64,000 nt of DNA from Bradyrhizobium hipponense (GCF_008123965.1 NZ_VSTH01000103.1:1-64000), one strand, 5' to 3'. Shown: positions 1 through 9,551, counted from the first letter of the stretch. Translations and numbers: made by a program. The notes: a model not told the origin generated them from the letters alone.

Positions 1-101
1 GCGCGGCCGGACCATACATCGGGTCACAACGCGACGGTCCCGGAGCACGGACCGCGTGTCCACTTTGGTCTCGGAAGGAGATCGCGAGCTTAGAGTACAC
101 C

Positions 102-893
102 TCAGTTAAGGTGGCCAGGTCCCGCGAGCACGCGTAGCACGATCGCAAACAGCTCGTTCTGCGAGGAGATGCCGAGCCGCTGATAGGCGCGCTTGCGATA
201 GGTCAGCGTCGAATGCAGGCTGATACCGAGCGCGCGGGAGATCGCCTCGGAGCTGAAGCCTGTGAGGATACGGCGGCAGACCTCCTGCTCGCGCGGCGTG
301 AGATCGGCCAGTAGCGCGGACGTGGCGAACAGCGCGGCGAGGGTCTGGTCGGCCGTCGCGGTCGAACCTTGCTGGAAATGGCGCGCCACGCTCGCGCTGA
401 TGGCCGGCGCGATGGCCCGAAGCCGCGCGCGCTGGGCATCGCTGAAGCGGCCCTGGGCGGCGATGCGGTAGAAATTGACGTAGAAGCATGTGTCGTCGAC
501 CCAGATCGCAGTCGCGCACTTGTCGACGATGCCGGAATCGACAAAGAACATCTTTCGGTAGCGCGCGCCGTACATACGCGGCGCGAAGGCGGGCAGCACG
601 ATCGGCGCAGCCCCCTTGCCTTCGAACAACGCATCGCGGTTCGGATCGGATTCGTGGAACTGCCCGGCATAGGCGGCGCCGAGATCGCCGCCGATCGGGA
701 TGTTGCCGACATCGAGCAGGCAGCGCGCCGCGCCCGCGCGGCTCAGCGCGAACACCATGCAATGGCCGACCCCGGCCTGGCACCGAAGCGTGTCGATCAG
801 CGCATTGGGGAAATCCGGCCGGCCGATCGCGAGCACCGCGGGTGTGACATCGCCAACCGCCGCATTTCCGGGCGTCCCGTGAGGGCGCATCAT
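102..893 (-). CDS. LuxR-family transcriptional regulator
   Basis: A 263-residue protein with a C-terminal LuxR/GerE-type helix-turn-helix beginning at LTPREQEVCRRI and including a recognition region near SEAISRALGIS. The N-terminal ~180 residues have no receiver-domain signature and probably form a ligand-sensing or dimerisation domain that I cannot name. The open frame extends further upstream, but the tandem ATGs at 893 and 890 follow a GGGAG ribosome site and give a sensible N terminus, so 893 was chosen. It stands alone and its target is unknown. A short CACCT/AGGTG inverted repeat overlaps its 3' end. Confidence 0.75.
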   Translation of the reverse strand: MMRPHGTPGNAAVGDVTPAVLAIGRPDFPNALIDTLRCQAGVGHCMVFALSRAGAARCLLDVGNIPIGGDLGAAYAGQFHESDPNRDALFEGKGAAPIVLPAFAPRMYGARYRKMFFVDSGIVDKCATAIWVDDTCFYVNFYRIAAQGRFSDAQRARLRAIAPAISASVARHFQQGSTATADQTLAALFATSALLADLTPREQEVCRRILTGFSSEAISRALGISLHSTLTYRKRAYQRLGISSQNELFAIVLRVLAGPGHLN

Positions 894-1008
894 TTTCTCC
901 CTGTCGCTTTTGCCGAAAGTTATCAGCAATGGCCGCGCGGCGGAAGACGGGTGTCTCGGGACAGGCGGCGCACCGTCGCCGAGCCGAAGGGGCTGGCGGG
1001 TGGCGGGG

Positions 1009-1368
1009 TCAGGACTCGCTCTTTCGCAAAATCTTGTCCATTGCTTTGCCCTTGGCCAGCTCATCGATCAGCTTATCCAGATAGCGGATCTCCCGCATCG
1101 TTGGTTCTTTGATGTCCTCCACGCGGACGCCGCAAACCACGCCTGTGATCAGGGCTCGCGACGGATTGATTTTCGGAGCCTTCGCAAAGAAGGTTTCAAA
1201 GTCCGTCCGTTTTTCCAGTTCGGCTTCCAGCTCCTTCCGGCCATAGCCAGTCAACCAGGAAATGACCTGATCGACCTCGGCTTTGGTGCGTCCTTTCTTC
1301 TCTGCCTTCGCGACGTAAAGCGGGTAGACGCTGGCGAAGCTCGTTGTGTAGATCCGGTGTTTTGCCAT
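1009..1368 (-). CDS. DUF2200 family protein
   Basis: A 119-residue soluble basic protein starting MAKHRIYTTSFASVYPLY, which matches the DUF2200 family in length and sequence. These proteins share a helical fold resembling part of the YdhR/DUF2200 group; no reaction is established. It has no signal peptide or membrane segment, so it should be cytosolic. It lies upstream of the LuxR gene on the same strand, but that gene has its own start and ribosome site inside a 115-base gap, so joint transcription is possible but not shown. Confidence 0.8.
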   Translation of the reverse strand: MAKHRIYTTSFASVYPLYVAKAEKKGRTKAEVDQVISWLTGYGRKELEAELEKRTDFETFFAKAPKINPSRALITGVVCGVRVEDIKEPTMREIRYLDKLIDELAKGKAMDKILRKSES

Positions 1369-1499
1369 GAGCGCTCCGGGGATCGCTGGTTACGGGACGT
1401 GAAGACTTGCGATCATACTACCCCTCCGCCGCTCGTGCAGCGCACGGCCTACATCTCGGAGCGGGGGTCGGCATGGCACCGACCAATAACGCAAATGGA

Positions 1500-2492
1500 T
1501 TACTGCGCGGGCCGGTCTGCCCGCTTCAAAATCTCGGGCGGAATGGTGACGCCGATCGCCTGGGCCGTCTGAAGATTGAATATCAATTCTCGTCTTGTGA
1601 TGACGTCCACCGGCAAGTCCGCCGGTTTCGTTCCCTTGAAAATCCTGTCCGCAAAGACAGCAAATTTCCGCCAGCTATCGGCGACGCTTGTACCGTAGGT
1701 TATCAAACCGGCCGCATCCGCGGTGCCGCCTGGAAACATTGCCGGCAGGCGGCTCTTGATCGCGAGTTCGCCAATCTGCTTCCGGGCCGCGAGTGCCACC
1801 GGCACTTCCAGGACCAGCAAGGCCTCGGCGCGCTCCGTCGCAATTGCCGCAAAAGCCGCATCCAGATCGGCCGCACTCTTGAGCTTTATTATTTGGGGTT
1901 CCAGGCCCAAGCCTCGTGCTGCGGCATCGTTGGCGCGATCGATGGGTGCGAACCCGCGCTCATCGGCGCCGGGAATAGTCTGGTCGCTCAGGATCGCGAC
2001 GCGCGTGATTCCCGGAAACGTCTCTTTCAGAAGTTCGAATTGCTTGGTGGCTTGCTGGGGATCGAGACTGGTGATGCCGGTGATATTGCTTCCCGGCCTG
2101 TCCATCGACGCAACAAGCTTCAAGGCAACTGGATCGGTCACGATCGAAAAGACCACGGGGATCGTCGACGTGGCTTTCTGGGCCGCAACTGCTGCGGGCC
2201 CACCGAGCGCGAGGATCATGTCCACCTTCGCGTCTGTCAGCTCCAAGGCGAGGCCCGGAAGACGCTCAAGCTTCAGTTCGGCAAATCGCGGCTCGATAAC
2301 GACGTCGCGCCCTTCAACATATCCGAATCCGGCAAAGTCGCTCAGAAGGTTTTTCTTTATCGAATTGAACAAAGGCGTATCACCGCCATTTATCAAAATG
2401 CCAACCCGCCTGGGATTCTGCTGCGCATTGGACAGGCCGCAGATCAAGCTGAGTGCGAATGCGGCGGCCGATACTCTTCCTATCGACTTCAT
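1500..2492 (-). CDS. ABC transporter substrate-binding protein (PF04392-like)
   Basis: A 330-residue protein with an N-terminal Sec signal peptide (about residues 1-23, ending SNA-QQ), then a two-lobed periplasmic binding fold of the ABC_sub_bind group. Typical family stretches are RRVGILINGGD near the start, DMILALGGPAAVAA, and the VFSIVTDPVALKLV/RPGSNITGI segment. Members are common in Bradyrhizobium and Rhodopseudomonas, often as orphans without permease genes, as here. The ligand cannot be read from sequence; aromatic acids or amino acids are known for relatives. The start follows from the signal peptide. Confidence 0.85.
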   Translation of the reverse strand: MKSIGRVSAAAFALSLICGLSNAQQNPRRVGILINGGDTPLFNSIKKNLLSDFAGFGYVEGRDVVIEPRFAELKLERLPGLALELTDAKVDMILALGGPAAVAAQKATSTIPVVFSIVTDPVALKLVASMDRPGSNITGITSLDPQQATKQFELLKETFPGITRVAILSDQTIPGADERGFAPIDRANDAAARGLGLEPQIIKLKSAADLDAAFAAIATERAEALLVLEVPVALAARKQIGELAIKSRLPAMFPGGTADAAGLITYGTSVADSWRKFAVFADRIFKGTKPADLPVDVITRRELIFNLQTAQAIGVTIPPEILKRADRPAQ

Positions 2493-2701
2493 GGCGTTCC
2501 CCCTGTCGACGTCGAGTTTACGTGCAATTACCGAAACGCTCGCCGAATTCGAGAGCGCAGCTGCAGCGCCGTCGAGGCGAGTTCTGCCAAGCTAGCACGG
2601 CGGCGAGGGCCATGCGTGGGTATTAGGGGTCGCGGTCCGGTTTGGGGCCAACGCGGATGGTGTGAACCCGGATCGATCAGATGGTTGCCGACCCGGCCCG
2701 T

Positions 2702-2869
2702 TTAGAACTCCCCGGGCCACGTGGAGAGCGCTTGCTCGGCCACGGCCTCCAGCATGTCGCGGCCGAAGCCGGCTTTGGCCTGCACCGTCATGCCGTGAGT
2801 GACGGCCATGACGAATGCCACCAGGGCATCGGGGTCGGCCGCCGGCGGCAGGTCGCACTTCGCGGCATG
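2702..2869 (-). pseudogene. C-terminal remnant of a TetR-family regulator
   Basis: Fifty-five codons on the minus strand read AAKCDLPPAADPDALVAF and continue to a stop after STWPGEF. This is the ligand-domain tail typical of TetR regulators of the kind with D-P-D-A-L-x-x-F/Y-V-M near the end. An in-frame TGA at 2870-2872 closes the frame, and no DNA-binding helix-turn-helix is present upstream in any frame. It therefore looks like the residue of a decayed gene. The family call rests on my recognition of the tail and should be checked by a profile search. Confidence 0.6.
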
Positions 2870-3035
2870 TCAGTACCAGCCTGATCGGACATCGACTTCA
2901 TTCGGGTTCGCTTGATCGGCACAGGCGAGCGACGGCTGCACGGCGCGCGCCCCTAGGTCACTCACCGCGGAGGAGGGCCCAGAAGGGTGCAGTTTACGTC
3001 TACGTCTGCTAGACTGGCACCCAGATATTGGGCGT

Positions 3036-4811
3036 ATGACCATGAGCGACCCACCTATCACCAGACGTTTGGCTGCAATTATGGCGGCGGACGTTGCCGG
3101 CTACAGCCGCTTGATGTCGACGGATGAAGAAGCGACCCTGCGGACCTTGGATGGCTATCGTCGCACGATGTCCGATCTCATATCCGAACATGCGGGCAGG
3201 ATTTTTGGGACCGCCGGAGACAGCGTTATTGCGGAGTTCAGTAGCGCAGTGCAGGCGGTGCGCGCCGCCGTGGCGATCCAGCGCTCTCTCGATCGCCACA
3301 ATGCCGATCTCCCTCAGGACCGCAGGATGGAATTTCGGATTGGCATCAACGTCGGCGACGTGATGGCGGATGGCGACAACCTGCTCGGCGATGGAGTGAA
3401 CGTAGCTGCGCGACTCGAAGGGGTGGCTGAACCGGGCGGAATATGTATCTCGGGTGCAGTGCGCGATCAGATCGAGGGCAAGCTGAAGTTTGCACTCACG
3501 CCGATTGGACAGCGAGCACTGAAGAATATTAGCCGTCCGGTCTCGGTCTACTCTGTGGACTGGCAACCTGAGCATCCGGTCGCCAGCGGCATTTTGGGCG
3601 GTGCACTCGCCCTTCCGGACAAGCCTTCAATTGCCGTACTGCCATTCTCCAACATGAGCGGAGATCCAGAGCAGGAGTATTTCGCGGACGGGATTACAGA
3701 GGACATCATTACCGCTCTCTCTCATCACCGATGGTTCTTCGTCATCGCTCGAAATTCGACGTTTGTCTACAAGCGGCGAGCCGTCGACGTGAAACAGGTC
3801 GCTCGCGAACTAGGCGTACGATACATCCTCGAAGGCAGTGTACGACGGGCTGGGCAGCGCGTGCGGATCACGGGACAGCTAATCGAAGCAGAAACAGGCA
3901 ATCACCTCTGGGCCGAGCGATTCGACCGCGATTTGGCGGATATATTCGCCATTCAGGACGAGATCACACAGAGCGTAGTCGGTGCCATCGAGCCTGAGAT
4001 GCTGCTGATCGAAGGAAAACGTGCCTTTCGTAAGAGCGTCGGAAATCTCGATGCGTTCGATTGCTGCATGCGTGCGATGTGGCATTTTTCGCAGCTCGCA
4101 TCTGAGGATCACAATCAGGCCGTAACCCTGATAAGGCAGGCACTGACGCTTGATCCGAACCTTGCCCAGGCGCACATGACGCTTGCCCGCACCCTGAATG
4201 CCCGCATTTGGTATGGCTGGAGCGGCGATCCTGTGAAGGATGTGTCGGAGATCTATGCCGCGGCCGCGCGTTCAGTCTCACTCGACGACCGCGACCCTTA
4301 CTGCCACTACGCTTTTTGTTGGGGCAGCTTGTTAAGGCAAATGCACACGCAGGCGCTTGCGGAGGCGCAACGTTCGATTGACCTTAATCCAAATTTCGCA
4401 TTGGGCTTTTTCTCACTCGGTTTGGTTCGCGTCCATATCGGGCACTTCACCGAAGCTCTCGACTCCTTATTGCGCAGCCTTCGCCTAAATCCCAACGATC
4501 CGCAGGCGGGAAGTTTCCTGAGCTTCGTCGCGTTGGCTCACTATCATCAGGAGAACTACGAGGAGGCCGTGCATTACGGCGAATTAGCGGTCCGCGCACG
4601 ACGCCCCTATCTCGCCCTGAGAGTCCTCCTCGCCGGCCTGGGCCAACTTGGGCGCCTAGAGGAAGCACGGCCGTTATTGCAGGAATTCATCTCCCGACAA
4701 CCGAAAGACACACAGCGGCAATTTGAAGTTACAACGCCCTATCTCGACTTGAAGTATCGCGATCACCTCGCCGAAGGTTTGCGTCGAGCGGGTGTCGCGT
4801 ACTTGCGATGA
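3036..4811 (+). CDS. Class III adenylate/guanylate cyclase with TPR domain
   Basis: A 591-residue protein. Residues ~10-175 form a class III nucleotide cyclase domain: metal-binding Asp19 in AADVAGYSRLM, Asp62 in GTAGDSVIAEF, and the transition-state Asn122/Arg126 in GVNVAARLE are all present, so it should be active. Residues ~193-310 (PSIAVLPFSNMSGDPEQEYF) match the TolB-like linker module usual in rhizobial cyclases of this type. The C-terminal half carries tetratricopeptide repeats for protein contact. No signal peptide or membrane helix is evident. Rhizobia carry many paralogues of this architecture; the input signal is unknown. A second ATG at 3042 is possible. Confidence 0.88.
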   Translation: MTMSDPPITRRLAAIMAADVAGYSRLMSTDEEATLRTLDGYRRTMSDLISEHAGRIFGTAGDSVIAEFSSAVQAVRAAVAIQRSLDRHNADLPQDRRMEFRIGINVGDVMADGDNLLGDGVNVAARLEGVAEPGGICISGAVRDQIEGKLKFALTPIGQRALKNISRPVSVYSVDWQPEHPVASGILGGALALPDKPSIAVLPFSNMSGDPEQEYFADGITEDIITALSHHRWFFVIARNSTFVYKRRAVDVKQVARELGVRYILEGSVRRAGQRVRITGQLIEAETGNHLWAERFDRDLADIFAIQDEITQSVVGAIEPEMLLIEGKRAFRKSVGNLDAFDCCMRAMWHFSQLASEDHNQAVTLIRQALTLDPNLAQAHMTLARTLNARIWYGWSGDPVKDVSEIYAAAARSVSLDDRDPYCHYAFCWGSLLRQMHTQALAEAQRSIDLNPNFALGFFSLGLVRVHIGHFTEALDSLLRSLRLNPNDPQAGSFLSFVALAHYHQENYEEAVHYGELAVRARRPYLALRVLLAGLGQLGRLEEARPLLQEFISRQPKDTQRQFEVTTPYLDLKYRDHLAEGLRRAGVAYLR

Positions 4812-4899
4812 TCGACGGCAAGATCTCCAATTTGAGCACTAAAATTTTGGAAATGGGGGATTGTTGGATTTCGTTCTCTGACTGCTGAGGTCCATTGCG

Positions 4900-6117
4900 A
4901 TGATCAACAAAGCGGATGTCGTTGTTATTGGTTCGGGCGGCCTTGGGGCTGCTACCGCATATTATCTCGCCAAGCGCGGCGGGCTCACCGTTGCCTTGCT
5001 CGACAAGCACGACATTGGATCGCAGACGTCCCCCCGCGCCGCAGGCATGGTGAGCTGCGTACGCAAGGGCGATCTGATGATCAAATTGATCAAGGACGCC
5101 TGCCGAAAGATCGAGAGCTTCACCGAGGAAACCGGGCAACCGCTGGATTGGGTTCACTCAGGCAGCTTGAAAATCGCTCGACGGCCCCAAGATGCCGACG
5201 TTATCGCGGCCGATCTGCAACGGGGGAAGCGCATGGGACTTGATGTCGAGCAGGTTTCGCCTGACGCCGCCTGTCGCCTCAATCCATTCCTAAAGTCATC
5301 CGGCGTCGTAGCGGCACTGCGGATCGGTGATGATCGATATTTCGATCCCGCGCAAATTGCCATTGGGTTCGCGCGCGGAGCCGAGGCCAAAGGCGCCATC
5401 TTGCTGCCGAAGACCGATGTGACCGAGGTCTCCATTGAAGGTGATAAGGTCACCGGTATCCAAACCACGAAGGGTCCGATTCAAGCACCCGTCGTTGTTG
5501 ATGCCGCTGGCGCTTGGACGCGGCAGGTGGCTGAGGCAAGCGATATCCACGTTCCGCTCGTGCCCACTCGTCAGCAGCTGATCGTAACCGAAGCCTTGGA
5601 GGGCGCCAGGGCGGACCTGCCGATGGTGCGGATAATGGATGCAGCAGTCTACATCCGTCCCTGTCAGGGAGGATTCTTATGGGGCGTCTACGAGGAGGAT
5701 CCTCGCTTCTTCAATATGAAGGTTCTTGGTCCGGCCTTTGACGTCAGGGATATGCCACTTGACGTCGACGTGCTGCGGCGTGCCGCAGAGGAGGTCAAGG
5801 CGCAGTTGCCTTTTCTGCTGACGGCGAAGACGCGCGAGTTCCGCGGCGGCATACCGACGATGACAGCAGATGGCCATCATATTCTAGGCCCTGCGCCAGC
5901 CGTGAAGGGTTTCTTCTTTGCCAGCGGCTGCAACGTTGCCGGTCTCTCGATTTCACCGACCATCGGCGAATCCCTAGCAGCCTGGATCGTCGATGGACAG
6001 CTACCGATAGACCTTTCGCCAATGTCACCGGCGAGATTCAGCAACAAGAACTGGTCGGATGAACAGCTTCAAAGAGACGCTGCATGGCAGTATCGCCATT
6101 TCTATGGCGCCGTATGA
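4900..6117 (+). CDS. FAD-dependent oxidoreductase of the DAO family (sarcosine/glycine oxidase-like)
   Basis: A 405-residue protein with an N-terminal dinucleotide-binding motif VVVIGSGGLGAATAYYLAKRG and the C-terminal FAD contact region GFFFASGCNVAGLSISPTIG, as in the D-amino-acid oxidase/sarcosine oxidase beta family. It probably oxidises a secondary amine or amino acid, passing electrons to oxygen or an acceptor. The motif SQTSPRAAGMVSCVR replaces the usual S-x-x-S/N-A-G stretch after the flavin fold. It starts 88 bases after the cyclase gene on the same strand with no partner subunits nearby, so the substrate is not predictable. Confidence 0.82.
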   Translation: MINKADVVVIGSGGLGAATAYYLAKRGGLTVALLDKHDIGSQTSPRAAGMVSCVRKGDLMIKLIKDACRKIESFTEETGQPLDWVHSGSLKIARRPQDADVIAADLQRGKRMGLDVEQVSPDAACRLNPFLKSSGVVAALRIGDDRYFDPAQIAIGFARGAEAKGAILLPKTDVTEVSIEGDKVTGIQTTKGPIQAPVVVDAAGAWTRQVAEASDIHVPLVPTRQQLIVTEALEGARADLPMVRIMDAAVYIRPCQGGFLWGVYEEDPRFFNMKVLGPAFDVRDMPLDVDVLRRAAEEVKAQLPFLLTAKTREFRGGIPTMTADGHHILGPAPAVKGFFFASGCNVAGLSISPTIGESLAAWIVDGQLPIDLSPMSPARFSNKNWSDEQLQRDAAWQYRHFYGAV

Positions 6118-6266
6118 TATCTTGGATGGCACCGGCTCAATCACGTCTGTTGACCCCTCCGGTAATGACTTCCGGTCGGCTCCCGCTCCTGACATTTCGC
6201 TGCGCCGAGCAAACTGAAGCGACGGGCCAGGATCGACATTCAGCTGGGCTCATACGCCTGCGATGT

Positions 6267-6758
6267 TCAACCGACCGGTCCGGGGATCCAATAGTCCCCT
6301 GAAAGCGGCTTAACTGTTACCTCCTTAATCACTCCGAGCTGCAGGCTCGGATCGAAATGGCGCATCGTCCGCTCATTGAGGTCAATGATGCGGCCAGGCG
6401 TCAGTGGCCCGACGTCATTGATCTTGACGATGACCTTCTTGCCTGCAGCCTCGACGAGGGCATATTTCGGCCTGGCGCCAAATTGGACCCCACCAAATTT
6501 CTGACGCAAGCTTGTCCTGATGGCAGCCGCCCAGACAGAGGGATCGTAGCGCTCGCCGGAGGCTGTGTTCGAGCCGCCCTCCCGCCATCCGGGCCGGAAC
6601 GGATTGTACATGGATGCTGCGCCGACGATCGCATCCCCAGAAGCGGCATTGACGACGGCGCTCGAATGAGCCGCAACGATTTCACTTCGAGCAACGGTAG
6701 CTGAAATGGCAAGCATAACCATAGCGCCGCAGATTGCGGCGCTCGATCGGAACAGCAT
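6267..6758 (-). CDS. RlpA-like exported protein with double-psi beta-barrel
   Basis: A 163-residue exported protein. The ATG at 6758 lies six bases after AAGGA and opens a Sec signal peptide (LFRSSAAICGAMVMLAISAT, cleaved near ARS). The mature part has the GxASxY-type opening (VGAASMYNPF), the T-A-S-G-E-x-Y/F motif, and the KVIVKINDVGPLTPGRIIDL block that marks the DPBB/RlpA fold. RlpA proteins bind or cleave denuded peptidoglycan. The catalytic-type Asp is visible in INDVGP, though the sequence is divergent and lacks a SPOR domain, so activity is uncertain. Confidence 0.75.
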   Translation of the reverse strand: MLFRSSAAICGAMVMLAISATVARSEIVAAHSSAVVNAASGDAIVGAASMYNPFRPGWREGGSNTASGERYDPSVWAAAIRTSLRQKFGGVQFGARPKYALVEAAGKKVIVKINDVGPLTPGRIIDLNERTMRHFDPSLQLGVIKEVTVKPLSGDYWIPGPVG

Positions 6759-7087
6759 TCTAAGTCCTTGATTGGATTCTTTCGATCGTTTCGGTTCCTG
6801 ATGCCGCAAACCTTGCGACGGAACCCGTGGGAACCGGGGAGGTCCCCGCACAGTGTTCTAGTTTTCGCCGACTAAGATGGAGATTGCGTCAGCAGCATGA
6901 CTGAATCGAGCTTCTTCGACAGCGCGTGAGTAGGAGCAGGTGATGTGACCGATATCCGGCAAGAACCAAAGCGCAGTTTCCCTGACGTGAACAACGCATT
7001 TTCTGCTTCAGCTCCCGAAGTCAACATCTCCCATTCCATGCGTAGATGCCCTACCCCGCCGCGCGGGAGGACGATCCGCGTCTAGCA
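6759..7087. other. Intergenic stretch without a convincing gene
   Basis: About 330 bases between the RlpA-like gene and the acyltransferase gene. Short open frames exist on both strands (for example a GTG-started frame at 6945-7085 and a minus-strand frame over ~6862-7008 without a usable start), but neither has a ribosome site or recognisable homology. It presumably holds the promoter of the RlpA-like gene. No strong dyad or known operator was seen. Confidence 0.4.
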
Positions 7088-8335
7088 CTATGACGCAACG
7101 GGTCCTGCGACTTCGGCGGCAGGCACCGCTTCGCGTGGTGCGTGGCGGCCGTTCAGCACCGCGCCGATAACGGTGAAGCGCACCAGCAGGTGATAGCTCG
7201 CCAGCATCGGAGGAAGCGCAACCACGAGAATGGTTGCGAACTTGATCGGCCAGGACCAGTCAAGCTGCGACACCGCGACCTGGAGCGCCATCACGATCGG
7301 CATGTGGATCAGATAGAGCCAGTAGGACGCATCGGCGAGATAGCGTCGCGTTGGACTGAAGCCGGACATGAAGCGCAGCGCGAGACCAAGGACCGCGAAG
7401 GTCGAAATCCATATCGCCGGTGCATACAGGATGGCGGAGACAAGCCTGAGTGTGGCGAAGCTGAACGGCAGTTTCGGCGTGCCCGGTGCGGACAACATCA
7501 CACCTGATAGTACGAAGCTGATCAGGATCAGGACGACCGCAAGCAAGAGGTGCGGGAGCCAGCGTCGCTCGAGGAGCCGCAGCAGATCGACCTGACGATG
7601 CAACAGCCAGCCGACGCCGAAGGCGGTGCCGAAACCGATCCAGGCCTGCGCATTGGTGATGAGCGATTGATCCGGCGTCCTCACCCCCATCGCGTTGACC
7701 CATCGTTGGTCGAGGCTGAAAGCGATGCCGATCGGGATCGCCAGAACCAGAGGCGCCAGCGGATTGCGCATGATCCCCGCGAAGAGACGGTCAAGGAGCG
7801 TTCGCAGCGCGCCGGAGGCATCGAGCCAGACAATTACGCCCCACAGCAGCAGCATGGCGACATAGAGTTCCAGCAACACATAGAGAAACCAGAGATGGGT
7901 CAGGGGAAAATTCGGCAGCAGCGGCGGCCAATTGCGCATGCCATGGATCGGCCCGCCATTCGGCAAGTAAGATGCCCAGATCACCACCAGCGCCATCGGC
8001 GTGAACACGATCGGCCAGCCGACCGCGAGCGGCAGCACTATCCTCTGCAAGCGGTCGCTGACGAAGCCCCAGGTCCCGCGGCGATGAAAGCTCATGCGGG
8101 CGAAGAAACCCGCCATCAGGAAGAACGCGGTCATCCGGAAGACGTGGATGGTGAAGGACAGCAGGCCCAGGAGCAGGCTTGGATGGGTGTCCCGGACGAA
8201 CCAGAACTGGGCCGAGGCGGGCACAAATGACAATGTCGCGTGCAGGACGATGCCAAGCAGCAACGCAAAGCCCCTGACCGCGTCGAGGGCATGCATTCGT
8301 TCCGATGCGGGGGTGACGGCGGTCAAACGGGACAT
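7088..8335 (-). CDS. Membrane acyltransferase, acyltransferase-3 family
   Basis: A 415-residue integral membrane protein with about ten hydrophobic segments. The N-terminal motif ERMHALDAVRGFALLLGIVLH contains the R-G-x-A-x-x-x-x-x-x-x-H pattern of acyltransferase-3 enzymes, with the putative catalytic His at its end. The family transfers acetyl, succinyl or other acyl groups to surface glycans, antibiotics or lipids (OpgC, OafA relatives). It lies 88 bases downstream of a membrane-bound AraC regulator on the same strand, an arrangement that suggests regulation by it. The acceptor is unknown. Confidence 0.82.
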   Translation of the reverse strand: MSRLTAVTPASERMHALDAVRGFALLLGIVLHATLSFVPASAQFWFVRDTHPSLLLGLLSFTIHVFRMTAFFLMAGFFARMSFHRRGTWGFVSDRLQRIVLPLAVGWPIVFTPMALVVIWASYLPNGGPIHGMRNWPPLLPNFPLTHLWFLYVLLELYVAMLLLWGVIVWLDASGALRTLLDRLFAGIMRNPLAPLVLAIPIGIAFSLDQRWVNAMGVRTPDQSLITNAQAWIGFGTAFGVGWLLHRQVDLLRLLERRWLPHLLLAVVLILISFVLSGVMLSAPGTPKLPFSFATLRLVSAILYAPAIWISTFAVLGLALRFMSGFSPTRRYLADASYWLYLIHMPIVMALQVAVSQLDWSWPIKFATILVVALPPMLASYHLLVRFTVIGAVLNGRHAPREAVPAAEVAGPVAS

Positions 8336-8423
8336 GGAGGGCTCAGCTTGCTGGAGAACACCTTCTTCTTCCCGACAATTTGCCCGATCACGTCAGGGCG
8401 CTCTTGCCCGATCCGGAAATCGG

Positions 8424-9551
8424 CTAGCCGATTTCTCGACGCGGTTGGCTGATTCTGAGATCGCGGTTGGCATCATCCGCCGTCTCAGGCCGGCTCAAGG
8501 CCTCGCGCCGAAATTCGGTCGGGGTCACGCCGGTCTCGGCCTTGAAGGCCCGATTGAAAGGCCCGATCGACTGGAAGCCGGCATCCATGGCGATGGTCAG
8601 CACCGGGACCTCCCGTTGCGCCACGTCGGACAGCGCCAGCTTGGCATCGTCGATGCGATAGTGATTCAGGAACGCATTGAAGTTGCGATAGCCCAGCCCT
8701 TCGTTGATCGCCTGGCGCAGCCGATGCTCGGGAACGTCGAGCCGTGCCGCGAGCGCCCCGATCGCAAGACCTTCCTGCCGGTAGGTTCGCTCTACAGTCA
8801 TCAGATGGTCGAGACGCCGGAGCAGGATCGGGTCGACGACGACTCGTCCCGTGGGAGCACGAGCGGCACCGCGCGCGTCGCTGGATGCGATCGCCGCCGT
8901 GGCGTCGACGGGCACCGCCGGCTGCGTGGCGAAAGCACCCAGTCCGGCGAGCATGGCCACCACGAACAGGCCAAGCGCGGTCGGGAGACTGCCGGGCGCG
9001 CCCGGGACCGCGACGGGAATTGCGGCGAAGCCGGCACCAGCGACGACCGCGATGAGCCCGACATTGATCGCAAGCATCGCCAGCCGCAGCCGGCGGCGCC
9101 GCGCGACCAGATCGGCACGCCAGGTCTTGACCGTCTGCACCGCGGCCGCGAGAGCCAGCGCCAGGGCGACCAGCGCCAGGACTCGACCGCCGGCCCCGGC
9201 CAAAGCAGGCCAGTGCGCCCAGCCCAGCGTGATCGCAAACCCGAAGGCCACGATGCTCAGCCACAGGGCGCCGTGCCATCGCCTGAGTACGAAATCGTCG
9301 TCGAACGCCGCGCGCGCCCACACCCAGAACACGGCGGATTGCGCTGACAGGATCGGCAGCACCCACCACCATGAGGATTTTGGAAAGAATGGCGCGGTCG
9401 CGATGGCGTAGAACACGCCGCCAGCAGACATGGCCATGCCCAGCAAAGCCTGCTGGCTGGTCCCGCGGCGCAGCAGCGCCACGAGAATGATCATCAGGAA
9501 CACGCCGCTCGCTCCGCCGCGAAGCCCGAGATCGATGGCCGTGAGCCCCAT
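8424..9551 (-). CDS. AraC-family regulator with N-terminal membrane domain
   Basis: A 375-residue protein. The first ~220 residues contain roughly six to seven hydrophobic segments (for example VFLMIILVALL and VLALVALALALAAAV), and the last ~100 residues form an AraC/XylS DNA-binding domain: YRNFNAFLNHYRIDDAKL and the VLTIAMDAGFQSIGPFNRAFK signature, ending GVTPTEFRRE. It is therefore a membrane-tethered transcription factor. The in-frame GTG at 9560 lies too close to the AAGG ribosome site, so ATG 9551 was preferred. The adjacent acyltransferase is the likely target. Confidence 0.85.
   Translation of the reverse strand: MGLTAIDLGLRGGASGVFLMIILVALLRRGTSQQALLGMAMSAGGVFYAIATAPFFPKSSWWWVLPILSAQSAVFWVWARAAFDDDFVLRRWHGALWLSIVAFGFAITLGWAHWPALAGAGGRVLALVALALALAAAVQTVKTWRADLVARRRRLRLAMLAINVGLIAVVAGAGFAAIPVAVPGAPGSLPTALGLFVVAMLAGLGAFATQPAVPVDATAAIASSDARGAARAPTGRVVVDPILLRRLDHLMTVERTYRQEGLAIGALAARLDVPEHRLRQAINEGLGYRNFNAFLNHYRIDDAKLALSDVAQREVPVLTIAMDAGFQSIGPFNRAFKAETGVTPTEFRREALSRPETADDANRDLRISQPRREIG

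Noticed and set aside
1407..2705. Long plus-strand open frame opposite the binding-protein gene
   Set aside because: It is antiparallel to a protein with a clear signal peptide and family motifs, and its translation is rich in Arg/Gly with no recognisable domain.
6862..7085. Possible small genes in the gap before the acyltransferase gene
   Set aside because: No usable start codon with a ribosome site on the minus strand, and the GTG frame on the plus strand has no recognisable sequence.
8094..9347. 417-codon plus-strand open frame opposite the AraC and acyltransferase genes
   Set aside because: Mirror frame of high-GC coding DNA; low-complexity Arg/Gln/Gly-rich product and no ribosome site.
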